Of a DNA stretch of 9,652 nt, positions 1-5,932 are shown piece by piece; position 1 is the first letter of the stretch; each line of letters starts with the position of its first letter. The notes below the pieces were generated by a model, which saw nothing but the letters and a program-made list of their open reading frames with translations, ran no database searches and was not told the DNA's origin. The stretch covers positions 1 to 9,652 of the forward strand of contig CAJBRS010000031.1 in assembly GCA_903958115.1 (NCBI GenBank). Reading direction: 5' to 3'. The DNA is from an uncultured bacterium (GTDB taxonomy: Bacteria > Patescibacteriota > Minisyncoccia > Phycocordibacterales > CAWITU01). A program made the translations under genes and the position numbers.

Positions 1-542
1 ACGTAGGCCGCGAGGCCATTCAAAATCTTGCGATTGTTCACGTTGATTTTGAAGTTGGTGACGCCGAGAGCTGTGAGAGTTTCGTACATTAATGAGATGA
101 TTTCAGCGTCTGCACTGATGCGGTTTGAACCGACGATGTCGGCATCAAACTGCATAAACTCGCAGAAGCGTCCGGCTTGGGGCTTTTCCCCACGCCATAC
201 TTTGCCCATCTGGTACCGTTTGAATGGTCTGCTGATCTCGTCGGGATACAACGAAACGACTCGAGCGAGAGGAACCGTGAGATCAAAACGCAAAGCCAAG
301 GACGAAAATTCACTCCGTAGTGATGCCCTGTAGATTTGTTTTTTGAAGTCTGGGTCGCCGCCAGTTAGGACTTCTTCGCGTTCGATGCCAGAGGTATCGA
401 GTGGAAGAAAACCAAAGCGTTCGAAAACGCTTCTGATGGTATCGAGCATCCACTGCCGAGGGATCATGTCCGCCGGAAGATAGTCCCGAAAACCTGAGGC
501 CAATGCTGGACTGATGATTTTACCAACAGTATCTTGACTCAT
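1..542 (-). CDS. hisS: Histidyl-tRNA synthetase, N-terminal part (cut by window edge)
   Basis: This is the first ~180 residues of a class II aminoacyl-tRNA synthetase that charges tRNA-His with histidine in the cytoplasm. The N-terminal GFRDYLP (residues 17-23), the segment ALRFDLTVPLARVV (83-96) and a motif-2 region reading KRYQMGKVWRGEKPQAGRF (109-125), followed by EFMQFDADIVGS, are characteristic of HisRS. They resemble the form with LR(F/Y)DLTVP seen in archaea, eukaryotes and some bacteria. The ATG at 542 is preceded by a strong AAGGAG site at about 551-556. Motif 3 and the anticodon-binding domain lie outside the window. The regulatory paralogue HisZ is less likely: the substrate motifs are intact and the HisG in this window is the long form, which needs no HisZ. 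The gene is relatively GC-rich (32 of 60 bases at 181-240). Confidence 0.93.
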   Translation of the reverse strand, partial: MSQDTVGKIISPALASGFRDYLPADMIPRQWMLDTIRSVFERFGFLPLDTSGIEREEVLTGGDPDFKKQIYRASLRSEFSSLALRFDLTVPLARVVSLYPDEISRPFKRYQMGKVWRGEKPQAGRFCEFMQFDADIVGSNRISADAEIISLMYETLTALGVTNFKINVNNRKILNGLAAY

Positions 543-597
543 ATTATTAGCTCCTTTTTTGGTTTGCTTTTTTTTGTGAAATTTTCTTTCAGAGAAC

Positions 598-612
598 CCT
601 TATTAACTAAGG
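598..612. repeat. Short inverted repeat upstream of hisS
   Basis: CCTTA and TAAGG flank five bases in the 166-nt gap between hisS and the upstream deacylase gene. It could be an operator or part of the hisS promoter region, but a five-base arm is easily found by chance. The gap is otherwise AT-rich. No T-box-like leader is apparent, and I find no convincing -35/-10 pair; a TATAAC hexamer on the minus strand just upstream is a possible -10. Confidence 0.2.
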
Positions 613-656
613 TTATAAACGTACACTACCATAAAAAATGGGGAAGTAAAGATATT

Positions 657-690
657 AAAAAGCCCCGACCAGTGTAGTGGTCGAGGCGGT
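657..690 (-). terminator. Rho-independent terminator of the deacylase gene
   Basis: The hairpin has arms at 662-671 and 678-687 with a six-base loop, followed on the minus strand by five T (657-661). Read as minus-strand RNA, the one imperfect pair is a G-U wobble. As plus-strand RNA it is a C/A mismatch. This supports the minus strand as the functional direction. It separates the deacylase gene (stop at 709-711) from hisS. Confidence 0.85.
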
Positions 691-708
691 TTTTAGCTTT
701 CCTTTAAG

Positions 709-1527
709 TTATTCAATCTTTGCGAGAACGAAGGCTTCACCTTTGCCTTCCACATTCCTGGCGAAGATGATCACTGTATCTTCGAGAGCTCTTACTTCGA
801 TCTCTCCATCGACGCCGATGACTTCACCTTTTTTGATTTCTTCAAAATCGCCAAATTTTCGGGCAATTTTGAAGTTCGTTTTTGTGTGATAAATATCATG
901 GGCGTAGATTATCTTTTGATTGGGTGTTTTTGGTGGAATGTCCCCATCAATTAACCCCATCAAAATCAGGAACGCTTGGATGGAATTTTCAGCCATTGCT
1001 GGCCCGTCCTTGTCCAGGTGGTATCCGCACTCAATGCAGATACCCCTACCACCTTTTTTGTTCATATAATAGTCTGTCCCGCCAGGATGTATGACATCCC
1101 AGCCGTGAGAAACTATCTGAAATGGTAGGCGCGAGACAATGTCGAACGAGTGTGGCTCGCAGATGGAGAACGGAGTGCTCTTCTCGCTACTACTTGAGTG
1201 AATATCGAGGAGGGCCTCACTTTCGTCGAGATAAGGCATAATTTCCAGTGCGCGCTTGCGTTCGTAAGACTCGAGTTGTCGACGATCAGCAAAAAGAGAT
1301 TCGTCCTTGAAGGCGCGGTTCATGTTCATGTCGGTCTCCCGAACATTTTGTTCGATGGCCCTGAGATTGGCGATGATGAGGTGTACTTTTCCTCGAGCGA
1401 TAGAAAAGTTCGGTAGAAGCTTTGCGATCGCTATTACACCACTAGGTTCATTCCCATGAACATCACCCATGATGGTCACTGTTGGACCTGGTTGCTTACC
1501 CACAAAGGTAAAGATATTGTTAGACAT
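709..1527 (-). CDS. Aspartoacylase / succinylglutamate desuccinylase family zinc deacylase
   Basis: This 272-residue cytoplasmic enzyme belongs to the zinc-dependent AstE/AspA family (M14-like carboxypeptidase fold), whose members hydrolyse N-acyl amino acids. The zinc site is readable: GDVHGNEPSG gives H24 and E27, and LLDIHSS gives H110. NMNRAF (residues 68-73) is the family's substrate-carboxylate binding segment, and E166 in GICIECGYH is the likely catalytic glutamate. No signal peptide or membrane segment is seen. The acyl group and amino acid cannot be named from the sequence; N-acetyl or N-succinyl amino acids are typical. It lies 56 nt downstream of the D,D-dipeptidase gene on the same strand and could be cotranscribed. 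No good Shine-Dalgarno site precedes the ATG. A clear terminator follows. Confidence 0.85.
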   Translation of the reverse strand: MSNNIFTFVGKQPGPTVTIMGDVHGNEPSGVIAIAKLLPNFSIARGKVHLIIANLRAIEQNVRETDMNMNRAFKDESLFADRRQLESYERKRALEIMPYLDESEALLDIHSSSSEKSTPFSICEPHSFDIVSRLPFQIVSHGWDVIHPGGTDYYMNKKGGRGICIECGYHLDKDGPAMAENSIQAFLILMGLIDGDIPPKTPNQKIIYAHDIYHTKTNFKIARKFGDFEEIKKGEVIGVDGEIEVRALEDTVIIFARNVEGKGEAFVLAKIE

Positions 1528-1549
1528 AATTAATCTTTCTGTTGCTGTT

Positions 1550-1572
1550 GTTTGACTGTTTCAGTGTCAAAC
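1550..1572. repeat. Inverted repeat upstream of the deacylase gene
   Basis: GTTTGAC and GTCAAAC (7-bp perfect arms, 9-nt spacer) lie between the stop of the dipeptidase gene and the start of the deacylase gene. No T-run follows on either strand, so it is not a standard terminator. It may be a protein-binding site or an mRNA hairpin between two cotranscribed genes. The minus strand also carries a TATATT hexamer nearby that could be a weak -10. Confidence 0.35.
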
Positions 1573-1583
1573 AATATAGGATT

Positions 1584-2264
1584 TTAAACAAAAGACAAGT
1601 TTTTAGAGTTTACGACATCGTACAAAGCAGAAGGCTGCTTGTGGTAAAAAGCCCATTCTTTATCACCGAAACTAAAGTGCCACCATTCGCCAAGAAAGGG
1701 GGCGAATCCTTGATTCATCATGATTTTTTGCAAGAGTAGGCGATTTTCTTTTTGGTTTTCACTAATGTGAGGGTAAAGTGTGTAAGCAATATCACCAAAC
1801 TCAGATATTTTTGAGCCCATATCTATTTCAATGTTATTTTTAGAATCCCAGATAGTTAAGTCGACTGCACCTCCCACTGTATGGCCCGCACTTTTGGTGT
1901 GAGCGGACATGCTGTGTGCAAGTTCCAGATATTCCTCTTCAGATAGATCCTTTTTCATCTCCTGAGCTCTTTCTAGAGCGGCATTGAAATAACTTTCTTG
2001 GATTTCTGGTGTGCGATATCCATAAGAGATAAGAAGTTGAAAATCTTTATTAATTTTTTTTAATTCCGACTGAGCCGCTTCGAGTTTTAAGGACACTTGT
2101 TCGCGTACAAAAACCTTGTTTCCGAACAAGGGGATCATATCTAATTTTTTATATTCAATTTTGAAATTATCTGGACTAAGCGAAACCATCCTTTCGCCGT
2201 TTTCTGTGACAGGAATGTTTATGGTGTCAGATAATTGAGTTATTTTCTTATAATCTTCTAACAT
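1584..2264 (-). CDS. VanX/DdpX-type D-alanyl-D-alanine dipeptidase (peptidase M15D)
   Basis: This 226-residue zinc dipeptidase would split D-Ala-D-Ala or related D,D-dipeptides. The family pattern is complete: YGYRTPE (R84, the transition-state arginine in VanX), SAGHTVGGAVDLT (zinc ligands H128 and D135), then DMGSKISEF, and GEWWHFSFGD with catalytic E193 and zinc ligand H196. There is no signal peptide, so like VanX it should act in the cytoplasm, on peptidoglycan precursors or recycled dipeptides. No vanH/vanA-type partner is present, so a resistance role is not indicated. The gene is AT-rich (21 GC of 60 at 1981-2040) and has no Shine-Dalgarno site. A -10 box ends 10 nt before the ATG, suggesting a nearly leaderless mRNA. 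It diverges from the racemase gene. Confidence 0.9.
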   Translation of the reverse strand: MLEDYKKITQLSDTINIPVTENGERMVSLSPDNFKIEYKKLDMIPLFGNKVFVREQVSLKLEAAQSELKKINKDFQLLISYGYRTPEIQESYFNAALERAQEMKKDLSEEEYLELAHSMSAHTKSAGHTVGGAVDLTIWDSKNNIEIDMGSKISEFGDIAYTLYPHISENQKENRLLLQKIMMNQGFAPFLGEWWHFSFGDKEWAFYHKQPSALYDVVNSKNLSFV

Positions 2265-2274
2265 AAGTGCCCAT

Positions 2275-2302
2275 ACTATACATTATTTCGGTCATTTGTG
2301 AA
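2275..2302 (-). promoter_or_regulatory. Promoter of the D,D-dipeptidase gene
   Basis: On the minus strand, TTCACA (2302-2297) and TATAGT (2280-2275) are spaced by 16 nt, each one base off a consensus hexamer. Transcription would start near 2268, leaving a leader of only about 4 nt before the ATG at 2264, in keeping with the missing Shine-Dalgarno site. Confidence 0.6.
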
Positions 2303-2325
2303 TATTGACTTTATCACTTCTGATG

Positions 2326-2347
2326 TTAGTCTTGAGTTCAAGACTAA
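2326..2347. promoter_or_regulatory. 22-bp palindrome, probable operator in a divergent intergenic region
   Basis: TTAGTCTTGA and TCAAGACTAA are perfect 10-bp inverted arms separated by GT. The site lies between the divergent D,D-dipeptidase and racemase genes, upstream of the dipeptidase -35 box and 57 nt before the racemase start. No T-run follows, so it is not a terminator. Its symmetry and position fit a dimeric regulator controlling one or both genes. The regulator is not encoded in this window. Confidence 0.6.
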
Positions 2348-2404
2348 ACAAATTACTCTGGATTCTTTGACAAATCCAATCAAATTATGAAAGGAACATC
2401 CTTT

Positions 2405-3157
2405 ATGAAAAATGAAAACGTTATAGTAGTTCTCGCAGCTGGCGGTAATCCTACCGGTATCATCTTCGTGGAAAACGCAGGTGGACGAGAGGAATACGCT
2501 TCCTTTGCGAAAGAATATATGGGAAGTCGTCCTGATGTCGAGCAATTCGGCTTCATCGAAGGGACTTCTCATTTCCAGATGAGCGGCGGTGAGTTCTGCG
2601 GAAACGCAGCTCGTGCGGCGGCCTTGCTTATCTCTCAAAAAACTGGCAAGACGGCCGGTTCATTTACTATGTCTGGTTTTGATGGAACCGTGAATTATCT
2701 GGTTCTTCATCCTGACACAGTTACATGCACCTTCACTGATCTACCAATTTCTTCAAAACCAGTAATGGTGGAGGGGAAAGAGGCAACTCTGGTTGACCTC
2801 GGAGGTATTGTTCATGTTGTTCTCCCCGAATCCGAAAAATTTCGTGACGACAAGGAGTACTACACGACTTACCACCGAAAGGTTACTTCGGAACTCAATC
2901 TCGGCAGCCGAGCAGCTGTCGGTGTTGTGTGGCAGTCTCTTGGAGAAAATGATTCCGTGTCAATTGATCCGGTTGTCTGGGTCCGCGACATTGATTCTTT
3001 TTTCTATGAAACTGCTTGTGGCTCCGGCACGCTAGCAGTGCTAGTGGCCAGTCAAAAAACAAACGTGGATATTGTCCAACCGACTGGGCAAACAATTCAC
3101 TCAGAAAAATTGTCGGGCACATCGTACCTGCTAAGGTCTACGATGGGAATCACCTAG
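2405..3157 (+). CDS. DapF-fold cofactor-independent amino-acid racemase, CntK-like (possible histidine racemase)
   Basis: This 250-residue protein has two catalytic cysteines: C65 in MSGGEFCGNA and C205 in ETACGSGT, as in the PLP-independent two-base racemases related to diaminopimelate epimerase. True DapF normally has an N-terminal GNDF-type segment and a GNG(I/A)R after the first cysteine. Here the N-terminus reads AAGGNPTGIIFV, with later EQFGFIEG and QPTGQTI segments. From memory, staphylococcal CntK (L-histidine to D-histidine) has the same layout: an NPSG start, an EQVGFIE segment, MSGNEFCGNA, SCGSGT and a QPGG segment. I therefore favour a CntK-like racemase, with substrate unproven. 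The ATG at 2405 is chosen over 2387 because AAAGGAA lies 8-14 nt upstream of it. The next gene starts 16 nt after its stop. DNA is GC-rich (36 of 60 at 2581-2640). Confidence 0.8.
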   Translation: MKNENVIVVLAAGGNPTGIIFVENAGGREEYASFAKEYMGSRPDVEQFGFIEGTSHFQMSGGEFCGNAARAAALLISQKTGKTAGSFTMSGFDGTVNYLVLHPDTVTCTFTDLPISSKPVMVEGKEATLVDLGGIVHVVLPESEKFRDDKEYYTTYHRKVTSELNLGSRAAVGVVWQSLGENDSVSIDPVVWVRDIDSFFYETACGSGTLAVLVASQKTNVDIVQPTGQTIHSEKLSGTSYLLRSTMGIT

Positions 3158-3173
3158 AAAGGAGGGTTCTGAT

Positions 3174-3803
3174 ATGCATAAACACATTGGTAAATACCGC
3201 AATCATACTCATGGTGCGCACCATGATGTCTGGTTGCATTTTGTTCGTGACGTAGAATCACTTGGTAGACACCTTGATTCTGCGGTGACTTGCTACAAGG
3301 AAGTCTTTGCTGGTCCTCCGTACAACGAAAACTACGAGGGGCAGGAAAAAGATGTCTTGGAGCCACTATTCAAACACTACGCTGAAAACGGTATATTGGT
3401 CTTTGTCTTTGCTGGTAACAGTATCGACACCGCATCTATGATCGGCTTTGCGGCAAGTATTGGTGCAGAAAATAGTGAAGTAACCGCTTTCCTTAAGGGG
3501 AACGGGGACAGGTTGTCGGCACCCCTTGATCAATTCCTCTACATGGCTGAGTTGGCGGTGTTGAGTGATTATCGTAAACAAGGACTCGGTAAGATCCTTG
3601 TTGGATGCCGGATCAGTGAAGCTCTGGAGCGACACCCTGGTCGATTTAAGCACGTTCTCATGCGCACAGCTGAGGATGGCAGTAATTCGGCCAACATCTA
3701 CCGAAGGCTCGGTGCAAAACAAATCCCAGACCTCGTTGAGGAAAAGGATGAGTTCGGCACACAGAGTAAGCGGCGGATATTTCTCTCGATGCCACTCGAT
3801 TAG
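3174..3803 (+). CDS. GNAT-family N-acetyltransferase with histidine-rich N-terminus
   Basis: This 209-residue protein carries the acetyl-CoA binding motif A, LAVLSDYRKQGLGKILV (residues 127-143, R134-x-x-G-x-G-K), and a motif B-like NSANIYRRLGAK (171-182). The substrate is unknown. The first 22 residues hold seven histidines (2, 4, 11, 13, 16, 17, 22) before the GNAT fold begins near residue 28, an unusual tail that could bind metal. The start is firm: AAAGGAGG lies 7-14 nt before the ATG, and no ATG lies in frame close downstream. The gene sits 16 nt after the racemase gene and is probably translated from the same mRNA, which then meets a strong terminator. A role acting on the racemase product, such as acetylating a D-amino acid, is inference from this pairing. 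Confidence 0.85.
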   Translation: MHKHIGKYRNHTHGAHHDVWLHFVRDVESLGRHLDSAVTCYKEVFAGPPYNENYEGQEKDVLEPLFKHYAENGILVFVFAGNSIDTASMIGFAASIGAENSEVTAFLKGNGDRLSAPLDQFLYMAELAVLSDYRKQGLGKILVGCRISEALERHPGRFKHVLMRTAEDGSNSANIYRRLGAKQIPDLVEEKDEFGTQSKRRIFLSMPLD

Positions 3804-3834
3804 AAAACACCAACAAAATGGTAGCCATACATTA

Positions 3835-3875
3835 GCGCCCCTCAAATACTGAAAAAGTAGAGGGGCGCATTTTTT
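3835..3875 (+). terminator. Rho-independent terminator of the racemase-GNAT unit
   Basis: The 9-bp perfect stem is GCGCCCCTC (3835-3843) with GAGGGGCGC (3860-3868), with extra pairing possible in the loop, followed by A and six T (3870-3875). It lies 31 nt after the GNAT stop and separates this unit from hisI. Confidence 0.92.
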
Positions 3876-3876
3876 A

Positions 3877-3904
3877 TAGACAATATTCTGATATGAGTTA
3901 AAAT
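3877..3904 (+). promoter_or_regulatory. Promoter of hisI
   Basis: TAGACA (3877-3882) and TAAAAT (3899-3904) are each one base off consensus and spaced by 16 nt. The expected transcript start near 3911 coincides with the ATG at 3912. This favours that ATG, and a leaderless mRNA, over the ATG at 3903 that overlaps the -10 box. Confidence 0.55.
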
Positions 3905-3911
3905 GACACTT

Positions 3912-4229
3912 ATGAAAAAGGAAATGGATTTTACAAAAATGGATGGTCTGATTCCAGCAGTGATACAAGATTATCAAACCAATGAGGTTTTGATGATTGG
4001 TTTCATGAATGAAGAAGCTTACCAAAAAACTTTAGAGACTGGGCGAGTGTGGTATTGGAGCAGAACGAGAAATAAATTATGGAATAAAGGAGAAACATCT
4101 GGTAATTTTCAAAATGTTAAAGAAATTTTTGTCGACTGCGATGATGACAGTTTGCTTATTAAAGTTGAACAGGTGGGTGGAATAACTTGTCATACAGGAA
4201 ACAGGACCTGTTTTTTCACAAAAATTTAA
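3912..4229 (+). CDS. hisI: Phosphoribosyl-AMP cyclohydrolase (standalone HisI)
   Basis: This 105-residue enzyme opens the adenine ring of phosphoribosyl-AMP to give ProFAR, step 3 of histidine synthesis. The signature is complete: WYWSRTRNKLWNKGETSGNFQ (within 47-67), the metal-binding VDCDDDS (D75, D77, D79, with C76) and CHTGNRTCFF (C93, C100), giving the three zinc cysteines known in the family. The length matches monofunctional HisI; the HisE function is a separate gene 2.7 kb away. The start at 3912 is preferred because 3903 falls inside the -10 box. AAAAGGA lies too close to the later ATG at 3924 to serve it, although residues from that point would cover the conserved domain. The gene is AT-rich (19 GC of 60 at 4081-4140). 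It sits alone between a terminator and the convergent LOG-like gene. Confidence 0.95.
   Translation: MKKEMDFTKMDGLIPAVIQDYQTNEVLMIGFMNEEAYQKTLETGRVWYWSRTRNKLWNKGETSGNFQNVKEIFVDCDDDSLLIKVEQVGGITCHTGNRTCFFTKI
4199..4216 (+). terminator. Possible weak terminator inside the hisI 3' end
   Basis: AAACAG and CTGTTT pair around a three-base loop and run into further T (to 4216), 13 nt before the hisI stop. The stem is short and AU-rich, and these bases also encode the conserved NRTCFF region, so this may be chance. The stronger hairpin at 4239-4268 is the better candidate for ending transcripts here. Confidence 0.2.
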
Positions 4230-4230
4230 T

Positions 4231-4268
4231 AAAAAGAACGGAGAGGAGTGTTTGACACTTCCTCTCCG
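4231..4268 (-). terminator. Terminator of the LOG-like gene, possibly bidirectional
   Basis: The arms CGGAGAGGAGTGT (4239-4251) and ACAC-T-TCCTCTCCG (4255-4268) form a 13-bp stem with a one-base bulge. On the minus strand it is followed by TTCTTTTT, making it a good terminator for the LOG-like gene, whose stop is just before it. Plus-strand transcripts from hisI would form the same hairpin but meet only a poor T-run. Confidence 0.85.
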
Positions 4269-4273
4269 CGATT

Positions 4274-4885
4274 TCACTTTGTACATTCCATATGCTCCAG
4301 TAGGAAATCTGCCGCCAAGACCCCAGATTGTATGGGCTCTTTTGGTAAACAGATTGCGATTTTGTCTTGCCAGAGTGTGCGTAGGTCTCCATAGGCCATG
4401 TTTGCCACACCACCAGTGCCTATTAACGGAACGCCGTAGAGAATATTTTTGTTGTATTTCACACGACTCTCGTTAATTTTGGCCCAATGGGCAAATTCGA
4501 TCAGTGTGCCTGTGCCACCACCGATGAATATGATTCCTGAAGCCAGCTTGATCATCACTTCGGAGTCGTCTCCCCATTCTGATTCACCACAACGTGGAGA
4601 AACAACTATATCCGCTTGTGACTTATGGTCAGAGAGGTACTTTTTGGCTTTTTGTGGGTGAATACGAATCAACGGTAGGTTGAATTCGATGGCAGATTCT
4701 GCCGCCCAGAGAGGGACTCCCCATTGGGTTCCACTGCACAAAATAGCCAGTCCGTGCCCAGCCAACCGGCTGACTGCATCGCGTACTGCTTGGTGAATAA
4801 TGTCGCCATTCTCACCTGCATTTTCTGGAGCACCGCCAGTGATGGCGACTGCTCCAATGATTCCATCAGGTAAACAATAGTTCAT
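4274..4885 (-). CDS. LOG/SLOG-superfamily Rossmann-fold nucleotide-binding protein
   Basis: This 203-residue soluble protein is related to the LOG (lysine decarboxylase-like) family of nucleotide-binding proteins. It starts with a Rossmann-like strand and loop, GAVAITGGAPENAG (residues 11-24), and has the hallmark loop IGGGTGTLIEF (121-131) with E130 in the place of the PGGxGTxxE glutamate. Classical LOG proteins cleave nucleoside 5'-monophosphates to base and ribose 5-phosphate, while other SLOG proteins only bind nucleotides. The PGG of LOG is GGG here and the second glutamate of the classical EE pair is absent (EF), so activity is uncertain. The start is firm: AAAGGAGG lies upstream of the ATG. 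It is relatively GC-rich (30 of 60 at 4561-4620), converges on hisI and diverges from the HAD gene. Confidence 0.8.
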   Translation of the reverse strand: MNYCLPDGIIGAVAITGGAPENAGENGDIIHQAVRDAVSRLAGHGLAILCSGTQWGVPLWAAESAIEFNLPLIRIHPQKAKKYLSDHKSQADIVVSPRCGESEWGDDSEVMIKLASGIIFIGGGTGTLIEFAHWAKINESRVKYNKNILYGVPLIGTGGVANMAYGDLRTLWQDKIAICLPKEPIQSGVLAADFLLEHMECTK

Positions 4886-4927
4886 TTCAAGGTCCTCCTT
4901 TCTTTTGAGATACTTACCCGGTTCTTA

Positions 4928-4955
4928 ATAGTATGTTTTAGGCTAGTATTGTCAA
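4928..4955 (-). promoter_or_regulatory. Promoter of the LOG-like gene
   Basis: On the minus strand, a perfect TTGACA (4955-4950) is spaced 16 nt from TACTAT (4933-4928). The expected start leaves a leader of roughly 35 nt carrying the AAAGGAGG site. This is the conventional arrangement, unlike the leaderless-looking genes in this window. Confidence 0.55.
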
Positions 4956-4962
4956 GGCTTTA

Positions 4963-5000
4963 TCTAGGAGATTGACTAATGCGGGTAAACCTCCTAATGT
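4963..5000 (+). promoter_or_regulatory. Weak promoter candidate and inverted repeat before the HAD gene
   Basis: TTGACT (4972-4977) is 17 nt from TAATGT (4995-5000), a weak -10. The element lies between inverted TAGGAG and CTCCTA arms (about 4965-4970 and 4991-4996). A second inverted pair, TTACCCG (4914-4920) and CGGGTAA (4982-4988), spans the divergent gap. Any of these could be regulatory, but none is strong. Confidence 0.3.
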
Positions 5001-5039
5001 GTAATAGAAAGAATAATTTAATAAATTTGGAGGTAAAAA

Positions 5040-5864
5040 ATGAAACTAATACTCTTAGATCTTGATAACACACTTATTGATGCAGACTATCGTCTTACTG
5101 TGTCGGAAGACGAATTTCGTTCTGTAGTACAGGAACTTGCAAATAAGGATGTCCTCGTTGGTTTGTGTTCAGATTCTGCGACCATAACGCTTCGTCAGTG
5201 GTCAGATCGACTTGGCCTTACTGGGCCAATTATCGCGGAGCGTGGAGCGGTTGTGTGGAATCCGACGAAACAGACCGAAAATATTGTGGATATGTCTGAG
5301 ACAGCGTGGTTCCAGGATTTTCGAATGTCCTTTATTAAAATCGTCATGCAAAATTTCCCTGGAGCAACGCTCATTATCGGGGATGCGACGAAGTTCGTCA
5401 AAGAACGGAACATGAGTGGGGCATTAACCCAACAGATCTTTGCAATAAATGGTTTTCGTGTGGCTAGCTTTTCCTTTTTTGCTTATCGCCCAAATAGTCG
5501 GGGGTCTGGGATCGAACCAGACCCGGAGCTTTTGAGTCGCACCAGTGCGCTAGTTATGGAAATGCTGAAAGACTACGATAAAAAGAAAGAAGAGTTGTTC
5601 TGGGATGAAAATCTTCAATACGGGATTCTCATTATACATGCTGGTATTACTGAAAAGTGGCGTGGCGTGTCTAGCGTAATCAAAGATCTTTCACCAGAGC
5701 AGACGATTATGGTAGGAGATGGCATGTCAGATTTTCTCGGTCTTTCAAACGTGATGCAATATGCCGTTGGAAATGCCAATCCTCTTTATAAGAAAAATTC
5801 GGTGTTTGTAGCACAGCAACCACTCACGGCGGGTGTTATCGAGTGTCTTAGGCAGTGCGTGTAA
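5040..5864 (+). CDS. HAD-superfamily phosphatase (Cof / type IIB-like)
   Basis: This 274-residue cytoplasmic HAD hydrolase has all four motifs. Motif I is LLDLDNTL with nucleophile D7 and acid/base D9. Motif II is the serine region LCSDS (about 42-46), motif III probably K206 in TEKWRGVSS, and motif IV is VGDGMSDF with D227 and D231. The cap, residues ~80-200, lies between motifs II and III as in type II HADs, which dephosphorylate sugar phosphates and similar small molecules. The substrate cannot be read from the sequence. Its neighbours suggest a nucleotide or sugar phosphate, but this is inference. The start is supported by GGAGGT 7 nt before the ATG. It is one of the GC-richest genes here (34 of 60 at 5221-5280) and is transcribed alone, ending in a strong terminator. 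Confidence 0.87.
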   Translation: MKLILLDLDNTLIDADYRLTVSEDEFRSVVQELANKDVLVGLCSDSATITLRQWSDRLGLTGPIIAERGAVVWNPTKQTENIVDMSETAWFQDFRMSFIKIVMQNFPGATLIIGDATKFVKERNMSGALTQQIFAINGFRVASFSFFAYRPNSRGSGIEPDPELLSRTSALVMEMLKDYDKKKEELFWDENLQYGILIIHAGITEKWRGVSSVIKDLSPEQTIMVGDGMSDFLGLSNVMQYAVGNANPLYKKNSVFVAQQPLTAGVIECLRQCV

Positions 5865-5886
5865 TATTTGATCTGTAATATGGGGA

Positions 5887-5920
5887 ACGGCCTGGTTTTG
5901 TAAAACCAGGCCGTCTTTTT
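5887..5920 (+). terminator. Rho-independent terminator of the HAD gene
   Basis: A perfect 13-bp stem, ACGGCCTGGTTTT (5887-5899) with AAAACCAGGCCGT (5902-5914), is followed by C and five T. It lies 22 nt after the HAD stop. The convergent nucleoside hydrolase transcript would form the hairpin too, but no T-run follows on the minus strand. Confidence 0.93.
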
Positions 5921-5932
5921 ATCAAGGGCTGG

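Noticed and set aside
1..542. HisZ (HisG regulatory subunit) instead of HisS
   Set aside because: The substrate-binding motifs are intact, and the HisG in this window is the long form that does not use HisZ. The missing C-terminus prevents full proof.
1550..1572. Terminator between the D,D-dipeptidase and deacylase genes
   Set aside because: The hairpin has 7 bp and no T-run follows on either strand.
2387..2404. Earlier ATG for the racemase
   Set aside because: There is no ribosome-binding site before 2387, and AAAGGAA is correctly placed for the ATG at 2405.
2276..2638. 120-residue open frame on the minus strand
   Set aside because: It runs antisense to the racemase gene and across the palindromic control region, matches no family I know, and would contradict the well-supported genes there.
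2405..3157. Ordinary diaminopimelate epimerase (DapF)
   Set aside because: The two cysteines fit, but the N-terminal and post-cysteine segments do not match DapF. It is kept as an alternative rather than the main call.
3174..3242. Classical his-operon attenuator leader peptide
   Set aside because: The histidine-rich stretch is in frame with a full acetyltransferase and has no stop or antiterminator/terminator pair after it, so a standard leader peptide is not supported.
3366..4025. 219-residue open frame on the minus strand
   Set aside because: It lies opposite the GNAT gene, the terminator and the hisI start, and its translation shows no domain. It is a shadow of the real genes.
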